A program made the translations under genes and the position numbers. A stretch of 64,000 nt of DNA, taken from the NCBI GenBank assembly GCA_910583875.1, contig CAJTXT010000007.1, positions 1 to 64,000 of the forward strand, in the 5' to 3' direction. Of this stretch, positions 34,679 to 43,222 are shown piece after piece (the first letter of the stretch is position 1; every line of letters starts with the position of its first letter). The stretch is from an uncultured Vampirovibrio sp. (GTDB lineage: Bacteria; Cyanobacteriota; Vampirovibrionia; Gastranaerophilales; Gastranaerophilaceae). The notes below the pieces were generated by a model that had not been told where the DNA came from, ran no database searches, and was given only the letters and a program-made list of their open reading frames with translations.

Positions 34679-35624
34679 AATTTGTTACCCCCGCAAAGGA
34701 TTGAAATAATTCTTTTTCACTTGTAGATTGGAACATATTGTAATTAATATGATTTTGTTGTGGTTGAGCTTCAACTGGTTTTTTTGCTGAAGATGCTTTC
34801 TTTAATCCTAAAAGACCAAGAATTACAGGAACTAGCGCAACTGTGATATTTGCTCTTATCGGCATAAATATAGGCTGGAAAAATTTATCAATAACGTTTT
34901 TGCCTGTTTTTGAATAGTTATTAATAATTTGTTGTTCACTCATTGCTTTTTTTACTGTTTCAGAAATTTCAGGTGCTACTTCTGAAACTTTTTCTTTAAA
35001 TAGTTTTTCTGCATTTTTACCTGCTTTTTTAAATATGCCTAAATTTATTTTTCCGCCTTCAGTTAGTGATTTAATTTGTGAAGCTAATTCTGATTGTTTT
35101 CCTTCAGAAGTTAATTTTCTAGCCAAATCGCTTAAAGCATCAACACCTTGTTTTACTACTTGAAGAGATTTCTCCTTCATTTCTGGCGGCATATTGAATG
35201 CCCCTTTGTTGTTTGCTGCTTTAGAAGCAGCAGCTATAGGCGCTCCGATTAATGCTGTAGTTGCAAGACCAACTACACCGGAAGAAATAGATTTTGCTGC
35301 TTGATAAGAGCATTTTTCTTTTTCTTCGTCTGTTTTTGCAGTTGCCATAATAGTTAATGGTCTTAAACCGCAGGTAATAACCATAGCGAACAATGCTTCT
35401 GCAACTAACGGATTGTCAGCTGCAAAGTTTGCTGCTTTGTGAAGGAATGGAACACCGCCCTTAAAACTCACACGACCATCAGAATCTCTCTTGATGGCCG
35501 TGTTTATTTGTTCATTAATGTTTTGTAAATTTTTTTGTTCGCACTCTCTCTCTTTCGCACCAGGACGCGCTAATGTCCTACTTTTTAGATGCCCTGAATT
35601 TGTGGTAATAGAATTAATTTTCAT
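34665..35624 (-). CDS. Membrane protein with N-terminal VSFKGG motif (319 aa)
   Basis: MKINSITTNSG opens the protein and DGRVSFKGGVPFLHKAANFA places the F-K-G motif near residue 55, just before the first hydrophobic region (PLVAEALFAMVITCGLRPLT). A second hydrophobic run follows (SGVVGLATTALIGAPIAAAS). The middle is Lys-rich and helical. NITVALVPVILGLLGL is a final membrane helix. I use the ATG at 35624 with GGAAAGTG upstream rather than the GTG six bases earlier. It is first in a two-gene unit with 33779-34678. Function is unknown. Confidence 0.7.
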   Translation of the reverse strand: MKINSITTNSGHLKSRTLARPGAKERECEQKNLQNINEQINTAIKRDSDGRVSFKGGVPFLHKAANFAADNPLVAEALFAMVITCGLRPLTIMATAKTDEEKEKCSYQAAKSISSGVVGLATTALIGAPIAAASKAANNKGAFNMPPEMKEKSLQVVKQGVDALSDLARKLTSEGKQSELASQIKSLTEGGKINLGIFKKAGKNAEKLFKEKVSEVAPEISETVKKAMSEQQIINNYSKTGKNVIDKFFQPIFMPIRANITVALVPVILGLLGLKKASSAKKPVEAQPQQNHINYNMFQSTSEKELFQSFAGVTNYENK

Positions 35625-35813
35625 AATCACTTTCCATACATTCTTACAATTGTTCTAAATCATCAAAAAATAAAATTTGCTATTTAGAGTTTTGATAATA
35701 ACAAAAAATCTAAATATTGAGAATCCCAAAATAAATAAAAAAATTTTTTTTCAAGTGAGAGTAAGGTTTTAATTTAAAAAATTCATTTTAAAAAAACTTA
35801 ACAATTAAATTTT

Positions 35814-37115
35814 TTATAAACGTCCAATATTTATATGTTTTATGCCTAAATCCTTTAGCATTAGAGGATTATACTGGTTTCTTCCATCAAAAATAATTCT
35901 ATCTTTAAGCATGCTTTTTAGCATGTCAAAATCAGGACGTCTAAATTCATTCCATTCAGTTAGTAAAATTAATGCATTTGAATCTTCTATTGCTTTATAT
36001 GCAGAAGATACGTAAGTTATTGAGTCCTTAAATATAAGTTTTGCTTGCGGCATGGCTTGCGGGTCATATGCTTTAATTTTCGCACCATGTTCTAATAGTA
36101 AATTTATTATATCTATAGAGGGTGCTTCTCTCATATCGTTTGTCTTTGGTTTAAAAGATAATCCCCATATTGCAAATGTTTTATTTTTTATATCACCGTT
36201 ATAATAGTTTAAAATCTTTTTTACAAAAAGTATTCTTTGATTATGATTTATTTCCTTAATAGCTTCTATCATAGAACTTGAAACATTATTTTCCTGTGCC
36301 ATTGATATAAGTGCATTAATGTCCTTAGGAAAGCAACTGCCGCCAAAACCAATTCCAGGGAATAAAAATTTATTTCCTATTCTGTTATCAGTAGAAATTC
36401 CTACTCTTACTTTTTCAATATCGGCACCAACTTTTTCACATATATTCGCTATTTGATTAATAAATGAAATTTTAGCAGCCAAAAATGCATTTGCTGCATA
36501 TTTTGTCATTTCTGCTGATTTAACATCCATAAATATCATTCTGTCTGCTGTTTTAAAATATGGAGAATAGATATCTTTCATTATTTTTGCGGCTTTTTCA
36601 CTATTAGAACCAATTATTACCCTATCGGGAGACAGAAAATCATCAACAGCACAGCCTTGTTTTAAAAATTCAGGATTTGAAACGAAATCGAAGGGAACAT
36701 TTGTTATTTGTTTTATTATTTCAGAAAGTTTTTCTCCTGTTCCGACCGGTACAGTTGATTTATTTACAATAACTTTGTATTCATTTAGATTTTTAGCAAT
36801 TTCTTTTGTTACATTAATTACAGCATCTAAATTACAAGCACCATTATCTTCTTGCGGAGTAGCAACTGCTATAAAACAAACTTTTGATTCTTTAACCGCC
36901 TTTTCTAAATCTGTTGAAAAAGAAAGTCTTCTTTCTTTTACATTTGTTTTTATTAATTCTTCCAGTCCTGGTTCATATATTGGAATAATACCATTTTTTA
37001 GGTCATTAATTTTTTTTGTATTATTGTCTATACATACAACAGTATTGCCCATATCTGCAAAGCAAGTACCTGCAACTAAACCAACATAACCTGTTCCAAT
37101 AACACATAATTTCAT
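35814..37115 (-). CDS. ugd: UDP-glucose 6-dehydrogenase
   Basis: A 433-residue enzyme that oxidises UDP-glucose to UDP-glucuronate using two NAD+. The NAD-binding IGTGYVGLVAGTCFADMG opens the chain. VNKSTVPVGTGEKL and VSNPEFLKQGCAVDDFL are conserved. The catalytic Cys lies in GIGFGGSCFPKDINALI, and FAIWGLSFKPKTNDMREAPS starts the C-terminal nucleotide domain. UDP-glucuronate feeds capsule or LPS glycans, which fits the glycosyltransferase genes at 39-42 kb. It is divergent from the 5'-nucleotidase gene, with 70 bp between. Confidence 0.95.
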   Translation of the reverse strand: MKLCVIGTGYVGLVAGTCFADMGNTVVCIDNNTKKINDLKNGIIPIYEPGLEELIKTNVKERRLSFSTDLEKAVKESKVCFIAVATPQEDNGACNLDAVINVTKEIAKNLNEYKVIVNKSTVPVGTGEKLSEIIKQITNVPFDFVSNPEFLKQGCAVDDFLSPDRVIIGSNSEKAAKIMKDIYSPYFKTADRMIFMDVKSAEMTKYAANAFLAAKISFINQIANICEKVGADIEKVRVGISTDNRIGNKFLFPGIGFGGSCFPKDINALISMAQENNVSSSMIEAIKEINHNQRILFVKKILNYYNGDIKNKTFAIWGLSFKPKTNDMREAPSIDIINLLLEHGAKIKAYDPQAMPQAKLIFKDSITYVSSAYKAIEDSNALILLTEWNEFRRPDFDMLKSMLKDRIIFDGRNQYNPLMLKDLGIKHINIGRL

Positions 37116-37185
37116 TTTATAAAAGCTCCAAATAAGATTTTATCATAAAAAAGCAATTTTTTTTGTTTTTAAGTATTATAACTGT

Positions 37186-38844
37186 ATGAAAATCAATCAG
37201 TTAAGTAATAATTATGGTAGTAATCCTGCTTTTAAATCTGCATTTGTAAGTATAAATGCATTATCAGACACGCATGGTAATTTATTATATGCTAATAATG
37301 CATTAGAGGAACTTCGAGAAAATAAAGAGGATGTTTTTTATAAAGAAGGCAGAGGACGAGCAAATATACTTGCTGTTTGTGGTGATTGGTTTATGGATGG
37401 AGCTAGAAAAGGCTATATTTCTAATCCGGAAAGAGCAAACGCTAAATTTCAGCTTGATATTTTAAATGGTTTTATTAATCAAGTGAAAGGTATTGCACAA
37501 AATACAATTTCCTTATTTACTCCCGGAAACCATGAGTTTGATGGCGGAATACCTTTACTTGATAATGTTTTAGCTAATATGAATGCAGAGGTTATAATAT
37601 CTAATCTAGATATGGAAAATTCTGAAGGATTTTCTAAAAGTATAAGTGGAAACAAAATATTAAATGAAAAAATAGTAGAAGTTGAAGATGATAAAAATCC
37701 TAACTTAAAGCATAAACTTTTATTTTTAGGTGTAAGTCCCGTAAATATGTTTGCATATCAGAAAGATATGGAAGGTGTTAGTTTCCTAAATAATATAAGA
37801 AAATCTCAAGCAAATGTAAAAAAAGAAGATTACCAAGAAACTTTAGATGATTGCAAACAAAAGATAAGCCGTTTTAAAAAAGAAAATCCAAATGGTGTAG
37901 TTATTTTAATGAGTCATACCGGAGTCGAGTTTGCAGATAATCTGGCAAAAGAGTCTTCGCTTGATTTGGTATTTGACGGGCATGAACATAAAGATGAAAT
38001 AAGATATGTTAAAGGAATACCGATTGTACCGTTATCACAGAATTTTAAGAAACTTGTAAATGCAAAAATAAGCATAAATGATGAAGGTCAACTAAATGGT
38101 ATAAATTTGACATCATATTCTCCATTAAATAATAAAAAAGTAGGACCATTACAGTATTTATATAGAATGCTTTTTGATAAAGATATTAAACCAGAATATA
38201 TAATAAAACCTTCCTTAGAAGGTATTGATAGATTAGATGTTGAAGGTATTAGAAGAGGAAATAATTTCTTAGCAAATTTTGTGACAGATTCTATACTTGC
38301 AGAATTAAAGAAAAAAGATAGTACAATAGACTTTTTTGCTTTAAATGCTTCAGCAATAAGACATTCATTAAATGTTTCAGAACAAGCTTCTGTATCTAAT
38401 TTTGATATTATGGATGTATTAAATGGAATAAAAGAATCAGAAGCTTCTGTTATGACTACAAAACTTAAAGGCATTGATATTACATATATGGTTCTAGACA
38501 ATTTTATTTTTAATAGAGAACTTCCAGAAAAAAATCCTTTAATACATTATTCTGGATTGCAAATAGACAGAACAGGAATGATAAAAGCTTATGATGAGGG
38601 TGCGTCATTAGAAGAACTTTCAAAATTTATTATTGATGCTTCAACAAATAAGAGTATAGATACAAATAAAAATTATAAAATTGCGAATGTAGAAAAATAT
38701 TTTAATAAAAGTCAAAATGATGTTATAAAACGAATGAAAGATTTTTCAGAATATACAGGAAACAAGGTTCAACATTTATTCAAACAACATTTTCTTGAAT
38801 CTGGTGGTAGTTTGTTTGCAAATTGTGATATTCGAATAAAGTAA
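37186..38844 (+). CDS. 5'-nucleotidase / metallophosphoesterase with NPAFKS N-terminus
   Basis: A 552-residue UshA-type enzyme. Metal-binding motifs are Asp28-x-His30 in LSDTHGN, Gly66-Asp67 in VCGDW, GNHEF at 114-118, and later SHTGVEFADNLA and GHEHKDE. The C-terminal 5'-nucleotidase domain has NNFLANFVTDSIL and FALNASAIRHSL. Such enzymes are normally periplasmic and hydrolyse nucleotides or sugar nucleotides. There is no Sec signal here: the N-terminus is MKINQLSNNYGSNPAFKSAF, the motif shared with four other proteins. This makes it a good test of whether the motif directs export. Confidence 0.85.
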   Translation: MKINQLSNNYGSNPAFKSAFVSINALSDTHGNLLYANNALEELRENKEDVFYKEGRGRANILAVCGDWFMDGARKGYISNPERANAKFQLDILNGFINQVKGIAQNTISLFTPGNHEFDGGIPLLDNVLANMNAEVIISNLDMENSEGFSKSISGNKILNEKIVEVEDDKNPNLKHKLLFLGVSPVNMFAYQKDMEGVSFLNNIRKSQANVKKEDYQETLDDCKQKISRFKKENPNGVVILMSHTGVEFADNLAKESSLDLVFDGHEHKDEIRYVKGIPIVPLSQNFKKLVNAKISINDEGQLNGINLTSYSPLNNKKVGPLQYLYRMLFDKDIKPEYIIKPSLEGIDRLDVEGIRRGNNFLANFVTDSILAELKKKDSTIDFFALNASAIRHSLNVSEQASVSNFDIMDVLNGIKESEASVMTTKLKGIDITYMVLDNFIFNRELPEKNPLIHYSGLQIDRTGMIKAYDEGASLEELSKFIIDASTNKSIDTNKNYKIANVEKYFNKSQNDVIKRMKDFSEYTGNKVQHLFKQHFLESGGSLFANCDIRIK

Positions 38845-38889
38845 AGAATATTGAAAAATTTTTTTGAAATGGTAGAATGATAATAATTT

Positions 38890-38970
38890 CGGGTGGTAGC
38901 GCAGCCTGACTTTGCCGAGACAAGAACTAAATGTTCTTGATGAGAAGTAGCACAAGTGCGCGACAGACCT
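38890..38970 (+). other. Possible tRNA-Pro fragment or small structured RNA
   Basis: CGGG, two differing bases, GTAGCGCAG and CTG repeat the first 21 bases of the tRNA-Pro at 38990 at 18 positions, then the sequence diverges. It still has internal complementarity: GCGCA (38899-38903) with TGCGC (38957-38961), enclosing the hairpin CAAGAAC-TAAAT-GTTCTTG (38921-38939). It could be a decayed tRNA duplicate or an unrelated structured transcript. Confidence 0.35.
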
Positions 38971-38989
38971 AATAAAAATTAAATATTTT

Positions 38990-39063
<74 letters not shown>

Positions 39064-39103
39064 AATTTTTTAATTCTCGCAAGTTCAGCATAAGTGATTT
39101 TTA

Positions 39104-40201
39104 TTAATTATTCTTTAGGTATTCTTTTGTTTGTGTACTTGATACATCAGGTGTTCTAGGAAGATAAACAACCTCACAATAATCTTTTAAAAAGTCGAAT
39201 TTACCTTTCCAGTCATCACCCATTACAAAAATATCAGCTTTATATGTTTTCACGTCATCAATTTTTTGTTCCCAGTTATTTTCAGGAATAACTAAGTCTA
39301 CATATCTGCAAGCTTCAAGAATCATTTTTCGTTGTTCATAAGTATAATATGATTTTTTATTTTTTAACATATTAAATTCGTCGCTGGATAGAACAACTAT
39401 TAAATAGTCGCCCAATTCTTTTGCACGTTTCAATAAATTTATATGACCATAATGCAGAACATCAAATGTTCCGTATGTTATAACTCTTTTCATAGTTTTA
39501 ATCCTATTTTTTTCTTCAGATTTTTTATCTTGCAATAATTTTTCAGCCATAAAAATATCATTTGGATATGTTATTTTTATGTTATCTATACTACCTTCAA
39601 CAATTGCAACTCTACTTAAATTATATTTCAAAATTAATCCGCAATCATCTGTAAAATTAGAATCACCTTTGGATAATTCATGTGCTTTTTTTATTAATGA
39701 AAGTTTAAAACATTGAGGTGTTTGTGCACGTTTTAAATTTTTTCTATCAGGAATATTAACTATAATATTATTTTCTACTTCCATTATTGTATCAGATGAT
39801 GGAATTGCAACATCAATAGCATCATATTTATTTAACGCTTCAATGCAGTCTGTAATTATTTTCTGTGTTACAAATGGACGCGCACAATCATGAATAATTA
39901 CATTTGCTTCTTCATCATGAATTGAACTAATACCTATAAATGAACTATCTTTTCTAGTTTCACCGCCGTTTAAAAGTTTAGTTATTTTTTTAAAGTTACT
40001 TTTTTTAAGAATATCTTCTGCAAGATACCTATATTCAGGAGTAATAACAACAATTATTTCATCAATTTCTTTGGTTTGTTCAAAAACTTCAATTGTGTGT
40101 TCAAGAATAGTTTTACCTTCTATTCTAATAAATTGTTTTGGCAGCGTACTTCCATATCGACTACCTGTTCCGGAAGCAAGAATTATACTATAGTTTTTCA
40201 T
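39104..40201 (-). CDS. Fusion: IspD/TarI-like plus TagD-like cytidylyltransferase
   Basis: A 365-residue protein with two nucleotidyltransferase domains. Residues 1-230 are IspD/TarI-like: ILASGTGSRYGSTLPKQF is the CTP-binding loop, NVIIHDCARPFV and KRAQTPQCF follow. Residues about 236-365 are TagD-like: ITYGTFDVLHYGHINLLKRA has HxGH, and SSTQTKEYL corresponds to the RTxGISTT region. Likely products are CDP-ribitol (or CDP-methylerythritol) and CDP-glycerol. It starts 2 bp after the GT2-LicD gene and is probably translated with it. An IspD housekeeping role is possible, but the partner gene favours glycan decoration. Confidence 0.82.
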   Translation of the reverse strand: MKNYSIILASGTGSRYGSTLPKQFIRIEGKTILEHTIEVFEQTKEIDEIIVVITPEYRYLAEDILKKSNFKKITKLLNGGETRKDSSFIGISSIHDEEANVIIHDCARPFVTQKIITDCIEALNKYDAIDVAIPSSDTIMEVENNIIVNIPDRKNLKRAQTPQCFKLSLIKKAHELSKGDSNFTDDCGLILKYNLSRVAIVEGSIDNIKITYPNDIFMAEKLLQDKKSEEKNRIKTMKRVITYGTFDVLHYGHINLLKRAKELGDYLIVVLSSDEFNMLKNKKSYYTYEQRKMILEACRYVDLVIPENNWEQKIDDVKTYKADIFVMGDDWKGKFDFLKDYCEVVYLPRTPDVSSTQTKEYLKNN

Positions 40202-40203
40202 TA

Positions 40204-42009
40204 TTATTCCTTTGGTATTAATTCTTTTATTGTTTCTTTTTCTTCAATACTTAGTTCTGCATAAGCACTATGACCAAATGCAATTTTTGAAGGATAATCC
40301 ATATAATTTCCATAAATTTTTGATAAATAAGCATCAGGATTATTTATGCAAGGAAATTCAATATTTTCAAATTTAATTGTTTTTAATGGATAAATTACAT
40401 CATAAGCACTAAACCAATTTTTCCAAGCGTGATTAAAATCAAGTCCCCATACCAAATCAGTTTTTTCATTTTCTTGATTTTTGAAAAGAATTTCATCTCT
40501 TAGTTTATTGATGCGTGATATTATTTCATTATCAGATAATAATAAATGACAAGTTGTTTTAAGTTCTTTATTTCTTAATGATTTAATATTTTTAGTTTCT
40601 TCAATTTGTTCTTCTTTTGATAAATTTTTTCCGTATATATCAACCGGGAAAATATCTACAAATAAATTTGGACATCTTTTATGTTTAATTTTTATATAGA
40701 AACTTTTATTAGGGTCTTTGTCTCCTCTATGATATTCTGCATAGAAATCATGGTTTCTGGTTGTTTGTTCAAAAGCATTTATAAATTTTTCATAATCATC
40801 TCTTCTCATAGATGTATCAATATCATCATCCCAAGGAATGAAGCCTTTATGCCTAATTGCACCTATAAGTGTTCCAAAATCAATCCAGTATTCTAAATTA
40901 TTCTTTTTGCAAACATAGTCCATTTCTTTTAAAAGTTCTAAATTTGCAAGTTGTATATCTCGAATTTGTCCTTCTGCTTTTGGTAGAGTTGTAATATCTT
41001 CATTCATTTCTTTATATTTTAAAAATGGAGTATTTTTTAGTCTTTTGAAGGTTCTTAATTTAGGAATACTTAATTTTAATCCCATAAAAATAAAGCTATA
41101 TTTAGAATTTGCACATGTTCGTGTTGAAAAAATAATTTTAAAAATTTTAGATAAAGTCTTATTTATAGGAATTAAATCAAATAATAATTCTTTTGTTTTA
41201 TAGTATCCTTGATAGGATTTAATAATTGGAGTAGACCAAAAACTTTTATAATAATTTAATCTTTCGGGTAACTCTATATTATATTTATTAGCTAAAATTT
41301 CCAATTGTTTATAATTATAATACCTATCTATATTTCTGGCATTTGTTCCTTTTTTTGTATTGCAAATTGATGAAGGATTTTGCATATAGTGATATTTTGT
41401 ATTTGGAGTTACTGCTAAAATGTCTGAAAAATATAAAGCAGATAAGGAAAATAAAACATCTTCGTGTAATTTATTTTCAGTAAAAATAATATTATGATTA
41501 TTTATTAATTCTCTTTTATAAATTTTATTCCAGCAGCTAAAGAAGCGATTTTTTGTATCTAAGCAAAGAGTTAGTTTGTCTTGAATATTTTGGGCGGTTT
41601 TATATTCATTATATTTAATATTATATTTACAGAACTTAGGCTTGTGTTTAAGAATATTAGTTGAAACTATATCGGCATTATATTTTTTAGCTGTATTATA
41701 TAGTTCTTCAAAAAAATTTTCATCAACATAGTCATCGGAATCAACGAAGCCAATATATTCACCTGTAGCAAGTTTTATACCATTATTTCTTGTAGCACCA
41801 AGTTTACTATTTTCTTGTTTAATTGCTTTTATTCTCGTATCTTTTTGTACAAATTCTTCAATTATTTGAGAACTGTTATCTGTTGAGCCATCATTGATAA
41901 CAATTATTTCTATGTCTTTTAGTGTTTGATTTATAAGAGAAGAGAGACATTTATGAAGATATTTCTCAACATTATAAACTGGAACAATGATACTGACTTT
42001 GCAACTCAT
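40204..42009 (-). CDS. Fusion: GT2 glycosyltransferase plus LicD-type phosphotransferase
   Basis: A 601-residue protein. Residues 1-230 are a GT-A family 2 glycosyltransferase: KVSIIVPVYNVEKYLHKCL, VINDGSTDNS and the DxD-like GFVDSDDYVDENF. Residues about 340-601 are LicD-like: LLKEMDYVCKKNNLEYWIDF, GTLIGAIRHKGFIPWDDDID and FVDIFPVDIYG. LicD proteins transfer phosphocholine or, in FKRP-related enzymes, ribitol phosphate from a CDP donor to a glycan. With the downstream fused cytidylyltransferase this makes a compact module: one protein makes CDP-alditol, the other adds a sugar and the phospho-alditol. There is no membrane helix. Confidence 0.85.
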   Translation of the reverse strand: MSCKVSIIVPVYNVEKYLHKCLSSLINQTLKDIEIIVINDGSTDNSSQIIEEFVQKDTRIKAIKQENSKLGATRNNGIKLATGEYIGFVDSDDYVDENFFEELYNTAKKYNADIVSTNILKHKPKFCKYNIKYNEYKTAQNIQDKLTLCLDTKNRFFSCWNKIYKRELINNHNIIFTENKLHEDVLFSLSALYFSDILAVTPNTKYHYMQNPSSICNTKKGTNARNIDRYYNYKQLEILANKYNIELPERLNYYKSFWSTPIIKSYQGYYKTKELLFDLIPINKTLSKIFKIIFSTRTCANSKYSFIFMGLKLSIPKLRTFKRLKNTPFLKYKEMNEDITTLPKAEGQIRDIQLANLELLKEMDYVCKKNNLEYWIDFGTLIGAIRHKGFIPWDDDIDTSMRRDDYEKFINAFEQTTRNHDFYAEYHRGDKDPNKSFYIKIKHKRCPNLFVDIFPVDIYGKNLSKEEQIEETKNIKSLRNKELKTTCHLLLSDNEIISRINKLRDEILFKNQENEKTDLVWGLDFNHAWKNWFSAYDVIYPLKTIKFENIEFPCINNPDAYLSKIYGNYMDYPSKIAFGHSAYAELSIEEKETIKELIPKE

Positions 42010-42095
42010 TTGTATAAACTTTCTTAATTTCCGCTTATTTAATTAAACAAAAAACAATATATAGTGTCAATTAAACAGAAGAGAAAAATAGTGAT

Positions 42096-42217
42096 AAAAA
42101 GAGGGAGCGGCCGTCGCGAGGAGAGACGAGTGGCAATAAAAAAAGACCTACCGAAGTAAGTCTTTTAAATGGCGGGACCGACGAGGCTCGAACTCGCGAC
42201 CTTCTGCGTGACAGGCA
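42096..42217. repeat. Direct repeat A: left boundary of the tRNA-Asp island
   Basis: About 122 bp nearly identical to 47960-48080. It includes the last 48 bases of tRNA-Asp (CCA end to anticodon loop, 42170-42217), its UUCG-loop terminator and the downstream AGCGGCCGTCGCGAGGA box. The match ends inside the anticodon loop, as expected for a tyrosine-recombinase attachment site. Confidence 0.88.
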
Positions 42218-42330
42218 AGCGACAACTACCATGAAAAACTACATTGAGCATATAAATCAGGATAAAATTATCAATATATGTGTATTAATAAAACAATTGG
42301 AAATAGCTGTATAACAAGGTCTTTACATCG

Positions 42331-42359
42331 TTGACAGTTATAAATTAATTGAGTAACAT
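42331..42359 (+). promoter_or_regulatory. Promoter of the BRO-N gene
   Basis: TTGACA (42331-42336), a 17-nt spacer, TAACAT (42354-42359), then AAGGAA before the ATG at 42380. The -35 matches consensus. Confidence 0.6.
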
Positions 42360-42379
42360 AAGTATTATGGGGTAAGGAA

Positions 42380-43222
42380 ATGGCTGAAGACTTAAAATTA
42401 TTTGAAGAAAGCAAAGTTCGTTCATACTATGACGAAAATACTGAACATTGGTATTTTTCTATTATTGATATAGTGGGCATTCTAACGGAAAGTAAAAATC
42501 CACGCAGGTACTGGAGTGATTTAAAGATAAAACTTGCTAACGATGAGGGTTTTAGTCAACTGTACGAAAAAATCGTACAGTTGAAATTAATAGCCCCTGA
42601 TGGTAAAAGAAGGGAAACTGATTGTGCTGATGTTGAAACTCTTTTGCGTATAATTCAGTCCATACCTTCAAAAAAAGCTGAGCCCGTTAAACAATGGCTT
42701 GCTAAGGTTGGTTATGAACGTATGAAAGAAATGGCAGACCCAACGGCAGCTATTGATAGAGCAAGAGAAACTTATAAGAAGTTAGGAAGGTCTGATAAGT
42801 GGATACAGCAGAGAATGACTGGGCAAGAGACTCGGAACAAATTGACTGACTACTGGAAAGATCACGAAATTACAGAAGGTGAAGAATACGCCATCTTAAC
42901 TAACATTATTCATCAAGAATGGAGCGGGTTATCTGTTAAGGAACATAAAGATTTAAAAGGTTTGAAATCCCAAAACCTAAGAGACCACATGAGTGAAGCT
43001 GAATTAATTTTTACAGCATTAGCAGAACTTTCAACAAGACAAGTAGCTGAAAGCGAAAATGCGACTGGTATGGAAGAAAACAAACATGCTGCTATAAAAG
43101 GTGGTAAGGTTGCAAACAGAGCAAGAAAAGACTTTGAAGAAACAACAGGACAAAAGGTTCTAACAGTCGATAATTTCTTACCAGTAAGTAAAAAGCCTAA
43201 GCAGATTAAAAAGAAGGATTAA
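42380..43222 (+). CDS. BRO-N domain protein (phage antirepressor-like)
   Basis: A 280-residue protein. The N-terminal BRO domain is seen in KVRSYYDENTEHWYFSIIDIV and GILTESKNPRRYWSDLK, followed by ETDCADVETLLRIIQSIPS and EPVKQWLAKVGYERM. BRO-N proteins bind DNA and act as antirepressors or damage-induced proteins in phages and islands. The C-terminal half (about 120-280) is helical, with RSDKWIQQRMTGQETRNKL and KGGKVANRARKDFEE; I have no family name for it. Its stop codon overlaps that of the convergent res gene by 4 bp. It may regulate or protect the island. Confidence 0.82.
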   Translation: MAEDLKLFEESKVRSYYDENTEHWYFSIIDIVGILTESKNPRRYWSDLKIKLANDEGFSQLYEKIVQLKLIAPDGKRRETDCADVETLLRIIQSIPSKKAEPVKQWLAKVGYERMKEMADPTAAIDRARETYKKLGRSDKWIQQRMTGQETRNKLTDYWKDHEITEGEEYAILTNIIHQEWSGLSVKEHKDLKGLKSQNLRDHMSEAELIFTALAELSTRQVAESENATGMEENKHAAIKGGKVANRARKDFEETTGQKVLTVDNFLPVSKKPKQIKKKD

